64,000 nt of DNA from Caenorhabditis remanei. Its lineage: Eukaryota > Nematoda > Chromadorea > Rhabditida > Rhabditidae. Shown here one piece after another: positions 59,101-64,000 of the stretch (the first letter of the stretch is position 1; each line of letters opens with the position of its first letter). The stretch lies in the NCBI RefSeq assembly GCF_010183535.1, contig NC_071330.1:5995717-6059716 (forward strand). Direction: 5' to 3'. Made by a program: the position numbers and the translations under genes. The notes under the pieces are model-generated. The model searched no databases, was not told where the DNA came from, and saw only the letters and a list, made by a program, of their open reading frames with translations.

Positions 59101-60041
59101 TGAATTTTTTCACGAAAAAGTCAAATTTTCGACAATGATTGGGAATTAGAAGAAATTCTGAACATTCATTGAACATGTTCACATTTTCAATTAATAATTT
59201 TTAAAAAAGACATTAAAAATTGGTTACTTTTTGAAGCCAGACGGGGCCTTCAAAATTTATCTTCGGCCCGGCCCGGGTCTTGACAAATATGCTTCAAATT
59301 ATTTGCCATAAACTCTCGAAAGCTAAGTTTTTATTTTTAATGTCACAAACTTTTTTATAAGCTCTGCTTCCAGAGTTATAGTCTATAATTTAAGTTTTCC
59401 GCTCATCTGCTCATTGCAAACATTACTGTCTAAGGGAAACCCGATCAAGCAAGTTACCAACAACAAAAACGAAGCTCTAGGTTTTTTTTTTCTGTTAGTT
59501 CTGAAAAAATGTGAATGAGACCATAATACCTAGTTGTTCGAAGCGTCATCATACAGCCTTAGTAAAGATGGTACATTTCCACTTATAACTTAAATATTAA
59601 TACAATTGGTAGTGCTTTCTCTAATTCTTGAACATCCAATTATTCATTGACAAGTGAAGTTCATATTCCCAAATTATTCATGAAGAAATCTACTCTTCAT
59701 TTCTACTACTACTAATCCGTCTCTTCAGTTTTCATGAATTCTCACACTTTTGAAACTAGTTTAGTGGAGCATTTTAGTGTTTCGTTTCGAATTTTGACTA
59801 GAGAGAAGTAGAGGAAAGGCTAGAGAATTGCAAAGTGAAACATCCAGACATCTTAAACATCTTAAACGTTTCCAGATACAAAGCGTTGGCAAAACGTCAA
59901 AAAAGTATGCACGGAATCTCGATTGACGGAGGAGACATGTCATCAGAAGGTGTCGAAGAAAGAGTTCGTCCACCACGTCTTCGTCAAACGAAAACAATCG
60001 ATATACCCACGGGACTAGAAGGCGAATCGCTCCTCAAATAG
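56164..60041 (+). CDS. tax-4: TAX-4, cyclic-nucleotide-gated cation channel alpha subunit
   Basis: TAX-4 is the cGMP-gated channel alpha subunit that, with TAX-2, turns cGMP changes into current in thermosensory, olfactory and gas-sensing neurons. It starts [20 protein letters not shown], then [14 protein letters not shown], with exon 1 at 56164-56280. Six membrane segments follow (S1 near [20 protein letters not shown]). The pore exon has [19 protein letters not shown]. The C-linker ([20 protein letters not shown]) and the cyclic-nucleotide-binding domain ([38 protein letters not shown]) are complete. The C-terminal helix is followed by [14 protein letters not shown] and ends GESLLK. It matches C. 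elegans TAX-4 (ZC84.2) along nearly its whole length except the N-terminal linker. The last intron is about 900 bp and carries a relic of the GC-rich MITE (about 59035-59295). Confidence 0.96.
59035..59295. mobile_element. Relic of the GC-rich MITE in the last tax-4 intron
   Basis: The right end CGGCCCGGCCCGGGTCTTGA resembles the CGGCCCGGCCCGTTGCAAG end of copies A and B, and an AT-rich core (TTTTTCGAATTTTTCGAATT) precedes it. The left GC block is lost, so it is an old, decayed copy. Confidence 0.5.
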
Positions 60042-60440
60042 CATTATTATTTTTATATTATTTTGCCAATTATTTATCATTTTGAATTTGTAATATTGTA
60101 TATTTTTCGACAGATCTCCTTATCCTTTCTCCGGGTGATTATGATTTTTTGGTATTCAGAAAAGCTCACCATCGTGGTTCAAATCACTTAAGAACACTAT
60201 ATTATATTTTGTCATTCATCCCTCATTCTATTTAGAAACCTCGACTATGTTTTTTCATCTTAATAAATCTGATATTTGTATTTTTTGCCTTCGAAAGGGG
60301 AAGAAGGAGAGTCATCGGAGAGAAGAAGCCATTCTAAAACTATTCAACGGCTTCTTCTTCGACGTTAATCTCAGATAGTGGTTCTACTTTTTGGATTCCT
60401 TATTTCTCTTTCATTCCGCTTCTTTTTCTTGTTCGGAGAT
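60042..60440. other. Spacer between tax-4 and the two-pass membrane protein gene
   Basis: About 400 bp with an AATAAA at about 60263 that could end the tax-4 transcript, and an acceptor-like AATCTCAG near 60368-60375. The next gene on the same strand starts at 60441. The order would fit an operon, but the evidence is weak. Confidence 0.4.
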
Positions 60441-61068
60441 ATGTGTTTTCAACTAAAAGAATATCTAACGCCAGGAGTTGTTCACAAGTTTCGACCATAT
60501 CGGTGAGTTGAATGAATTTATTTAGGAATGTGACTGGTTTTCTGTTCTCCATATACTAATTACTATCTTATCCTCTAGCGGTGTTTAACTCATTAAGCAA
60601 CTCTTGCCGGTGCAAAAACGTAATCGGTTTTGAGCAAAGTGCCCTACCGTATCCCCTCTAGTAGTACTCCCTATAGTATTCCCTACTATTCTATTTCAGA
60701 AATGTTTTCATCGGAATCTCAACCGTTGCAATCTTTTTTGCCGTTCTCATCATTGCTGAGAATATAATATTCTTATCGATTGTTAGCAAACAGTAAGTTT
60801 CTGATTTCATTCTCTCTATCTCTCTAACTCCTAAATTTTCAGAAGTATCCCACTTCTCCTCATTCCGTACATTCTCTCCTGGGTTCTTTTCTTCCTCGGT
60901 TTCTGTTTTGCTCGTTTTGCCTACCTCATTCACTACGGACGGAAAGGATGTGCATCTGTACTTCCACTGTCATCACCAGTCGGATGGGAAGATAGTCGAC
61001 CTGTTACTCCAGTACCAGTAAGTTCGATAAGAGATCATATTATTTATTTTGAAATTGGAAAGCATTAA
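60441..61068 (+). CDS. Small two-pass membrane protein of unknown function
   Basis: Three exons: 60441-60501, 60700-60792 and 60843-61068. The protein is about 126 aa if the last exon is read to TAA at 61066. It starts MCFQLKEYLTPGVVHKFRPY, then has one membrane segment (NVFIGISTVAIFFAVLIIAE) and a second (IPLLLIPYILSWVLFFLGFC), and then a polar tail with GWEDSRPVTPVP. A good GTAAGT donor at 61018 could instead join an exon at 61141 ending at 61209, which would overlap the CLASP gene antisense. I prefer the unspliced end because it leaves the convergent neighbour clear. No family is recognised. The topology is a hairpin with both ends on the same side. Confidence 0.65.
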
Positions 61069-61166
61069 AAGCGAGAAATCCCGAAAATATCAGAAAATGC
61101 GATTGGTTTACCCGAGTAATTGCACTATTCGTATTGACAGCTTAAGAAAAAGAATAAATCAAAAAA

Positions 61167-64000
61167 TCAAAGCCTCGGTAAACTAGCGGATATTGCTCTC
61201 TTGACGTAGACCTGGATCAGATTGGTCTGGAAAAAAATGATGATGAAATAGCACGTCATTAGAGGAAGCCTTACCATTGCTTTGGGGAGTTTGGTGAAAT
61301 GCTGTGCCATTCTCTGCTCCCCGACTCGATTTACCATGGCGACAAGACAATAAACGACGGTCTTCCGAACTGATGATGACGTCGATTGGTACGCCTGAAT
61401 GTACTCGGTTAATTATATCGGGAAGAAGGGATTAGCGGGGGTTGAGAAGAGGAAGGAATCTTACTTTTATGATACATGGAGTGATATCATCAACGACATT
61501 TATCACCTCATCTGCTGGAAGCTCCTCGAAAAGTCTTGTCACCATTTTGAGAACTAAAGATGCTCTTTCGTCATCAATTGGTTCTTGAATGAGAATCACT
61601 TTGGCAATATTAATAATATTTGCCAATGGAAGATGAGTTGCCAGAGTTCGAAGACAGTCTTCAACAGCCAACGCAGTCGTTGCGTCATTAGTATTCACAG
61701 CTGCATCCAACACTTTACAAACTGCCATTTCAGTCGAATCAAATAGTTTGGCTGCTTGGGCGGTACACATCTTTCCCAGAATTCGAAGACACATTTTCTT
61801 GTTGTTTTCCGATCGACTCGTTGAAAGAATCTCGAACAAATTGAGCAGAAGTTTTGCATAACACTGTTCCCAGATTCCGAACCCTCCATCACAAATTTTC
61901 ATGTAAATGGCGCTGATCGCACTCTCTTGCTCATCTGGATTCTCCGCATCTCGCATTTTGTGAAGGAGTTCTTGGACATTTTGGATCTTTTCAAGGGTGT
62001 CAGGTGGCAGAGTGACTGTTGAGTTCAGCTGGAAGATAAGGGAATTGAGATTGAGTCCAGGGTTTTGAAAAGGAGTCAGATATAGATAACTTTTTTTTAA
62101 AACTAACGTTAACTTTCTCCATCAGCCTCGACTTCGATTGTTCTTCTAATCGAGTGAGTGCAGAATTCGCAGAAGTATTGAATGAGCCAAGAGTAACTCC
62201 AGGCTTCTTCTTCTGAATTCCTCCGAATTCTGGCAAAACAACGGACGATTCGTTCTTGTATTGAATGTTGTCAGCAACTCGGGGAGTTGACTGCTGGTTT
62301 TGGTTGTTCCCACTTCCGCTGCTGCAACAAAAAAAATGGAAAAATGATGCGCCTGGGGACGTCTTTTTTGTCATTTTTCATTTCTCATATCGAATGCATG
62401 ACCACACCGAAAAAGAGCTCCCGACAAACCTTATTCCATTTTCGAGTCCATTTCGTTGAAGAGTTTGATGGATCCACGCCTTCTGGTCTGCATCGAAATC
62501 TGAGATAAGTGCAGAGAAGTCAGCAACATTCACACAAAACATCGAGCAGATAGCCTTCTCGATGTATGGAGTCAAAAGAATTGACTGACGTTGATCTCCG
62601 ATCCAAGTGAACATTTTTCGGATTGCAGTGTTCAATTCTTTTACATTAATAGATGCTCCAGGCTCAGTATACTCATCCAGAAGACTCGTCATGTACTCCA
62701 AAAGTGCAACTCTCGCCTGAAACCTTACTATTTTGATACGTTTAGTCATCTCGTCACACCAACCTTGGGAACCATCAAATGAATCGGATCACACATCAAT
62801 TCGCATACAGTAACCAGTTGATGATGAGCATTGAAACATTCCAAAATGACATTCAGTGTATTTCCTATTTGTTTTTTGGTGTTTGGAAGTGATTCAGCCG
62901 CTTTTCGTGCAAATAGTTTAGCCAGAGCCAGCCGAAGCCATTCGGAGAGTCGACTACTATGGGTTCGGATGAATACGGCATAGACTTCGAGGACCATTGT
63001 ATTGGATGCATCTGATAACAATCGGTTCAAACAGTTCCCAATGTTTTTAATCTCGGTTGAGTTAAGTGTTGAATCACTGAAAGCTATTTTGTTTTCTTCT
63101 TTTGGAATTCTGAATTCCTGATACTCACGAAACGATGGGCAACAACTTCTTGATTCCCTCCTTCTTCTCGGTCACAGACGATGAGCAACACTCTTTCAAA
63201 ACTCGGGAAACGTTATCCGTATTCTCTCCCAACTGAGTTTTTGCGGGGGATCGCACTCGAATCGGTAGAAGAAACTCATCGTCATCTGTATTGTCGGTCG
63301 GCATTCCAAGTTTCGCAAAAAATGAACTTCCATTTCCATATTTGGTCCGTGCTTTAATCTGAGGATCTTGTGGAAGTGGAGAGTGTCTTCGAGTGGGTGA
63401 GGTGTCACGAGAGTCATTTGAGTTGATGGAAGATGTTCTCGTTCGGGAACCAGGTCGATTTGGGTAAGGGATCTTGGCTGAAAGTGAGAAATTAAACGAT
63501 TCAAAACAATAATTTGAAAAAAAAACTCACTTCCAGACGGGGACGTGTCTTGCCTAACCATAGCTTTAATAGAAGTCGGTCTCACTAATCGACTAGATGC
63601 TCCAGTCATTTTTAGGGTTTTCGGATCAATTGCAGATGCACTCCTCTGAGCAAGAAATTCTGAAAACGTCAGATCAATTACCATGTCAAAAATTAACCAA
63701 CTTACTAGCACTGATATTAGAATGAGCTTTCGATCCAGCCGACAGTTTCGATCGAATCGGAATAGACCCTCTATCACTATTGATACTTGCCCATGACGAC
63801 GCAGCATCCCCACCTCTCAACATTTTTTGTTTCGAATGTTCTAGTTCTAAATATAAAGCATCTGCTTCTTCGAGATGAAACTCTTCTAATTTTGCGAATG
63901 CCCTTCTTCCAGCAGCTCTCGTTTCGGAGTCTGCGTCATTGATGGCTGATTTTACGAGTTCACAGATTTGTCGGATGATTTGCTGAAAACGTTGAAATAT
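61167..64000 (-). CDS. cls-3: CLASP family microtubule-binding protein, C-terminal part (5' end outside window)
   Basis: CLASPs bind growing microtubule plus ends through TOG domains, promote rescue, and work at kinetochores and the cell cortex. The window holds the C-terminal part on the minus strand, with exons from the edge down to 61397-61275 and the last exon 61226-61167. Upstream residues include SSRLVRPTSIKAMVRQDTSP and a Ser-rich linker. The C-terminal TOG region ends with VRKTVVYCLVAMVNRVGEQR, HFTKLPKAM and LIQVYVKRAISASLPRL. The YVKRA end matches the conserved LYIKRA end of CLASPs. The number cls-3 (ZC84.3) is assigned from its place beside tax-4. It converges on the two-pass membrane protein gene with about 98 bp between stops. 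Confidence 0.87.

Noticed and set aside
61141..61209. Extra last exon for the two-pass protein gene
   Set aside because: It would overlap the CLASP 3' end antisense and give a Lys/Asn-rich tail, so the unspliced end is simpler.
1..64000. CRISPR arrays, rRNA genes, bacterial-type features
   Set aside because: None seen. The DNA is a nematode nuclear region and such features are not expected.

Overview
The window is nematode nuclear DNA from the genus Caenorhabditis. Genes have many short introns (about 43-60 bp) with TTTTCAG-type acceptors, coding and intergenic DNA is AT-rich, and trans-splice-like acceptors lie just before start codons. Several proteins match C. elegans proteins I know almost residue for residue (SEC-16, EAT-4, SRP-9, NHL-1, INA-1, DGK-3, TAX-4). 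The differences, for example at the EAT-4 and SRP-9 termini, suggest a sister species such as C. briggsae or C. remanei; I cannot say which. From memory, the C. elegans counterparts lie on chromosome III (cosmids ZK512, F54G8 and ZC84), so the block looks syntenic.

Layout. 1-3224 (+): the 3' part of sec-16, followed about 80 bp after a poly(A) signal by an 88-aa membrane protein gene that looks like a downstream operon member. 3989-8641: the long eat-4 upstream region. 8642-15121 (+): eat-4, the vesicular glutamate transporter, with an antisense two-exon gene for a secreted protein inside intron 6. 15457-17973 (-): a DDX55/Spb4-type DEAD-box helicase with another antisense small membrane-protein gene in its first intron. 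18914-19657 (+): srp-9. 20096-26359 (-): nhl-1, a RING/B-box/NHL protein. 27411-29299 (-): a secreted, probably GPI-anchored receptor-L-domain protein. 29971-33222 (-): a patched-related RND protein (probably ptr-9). 35236-40136 (+): dgk-3. 40450-45335 (-): ina-1, integrin alpha. 45336-51782: a large gene-poor, GA-rich stretch. 51783-52884 (+): a BAR-domain-like protein. 56164-60041 (+): tax-4, a cyclic-nucleotide-gated channel subunit. 60441-61068 (+): a small two-pass membrane protein. 61167-64000 (-): the 3' part of a CLASP gene (cls-3).

Functionally the genes are not one pathway, but several belong to sensory and neuronal signalling: TAX-4 transduces cGMP signals in sensory neurons, EAT-4 loads glutamate into their vesicles, and DGK-3 removes diacylglycerol. 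SEC-16 and SRP-9 are secretory-pathway housekeeping proteins. INA-1, the patched-related protein and the L-domain protein act at the cell surface.

The accessory layer is non-autonomous transposons. These are a GC-rich family (GGCCC repeats, ends reading ACTTGCAA) with two near-identical copies, one diverged copy and a relic; a family of about 200 bp whose interior carries tRNA-like A and B boxes (three copies, two in ina-1 introns, one of which supplies the splice donor with its own terminal repeat); an element of about 870 bp with long terminal inverted repeats; and small palindromic elements. No tRNA, rRNA or CRISPR array was recognised.
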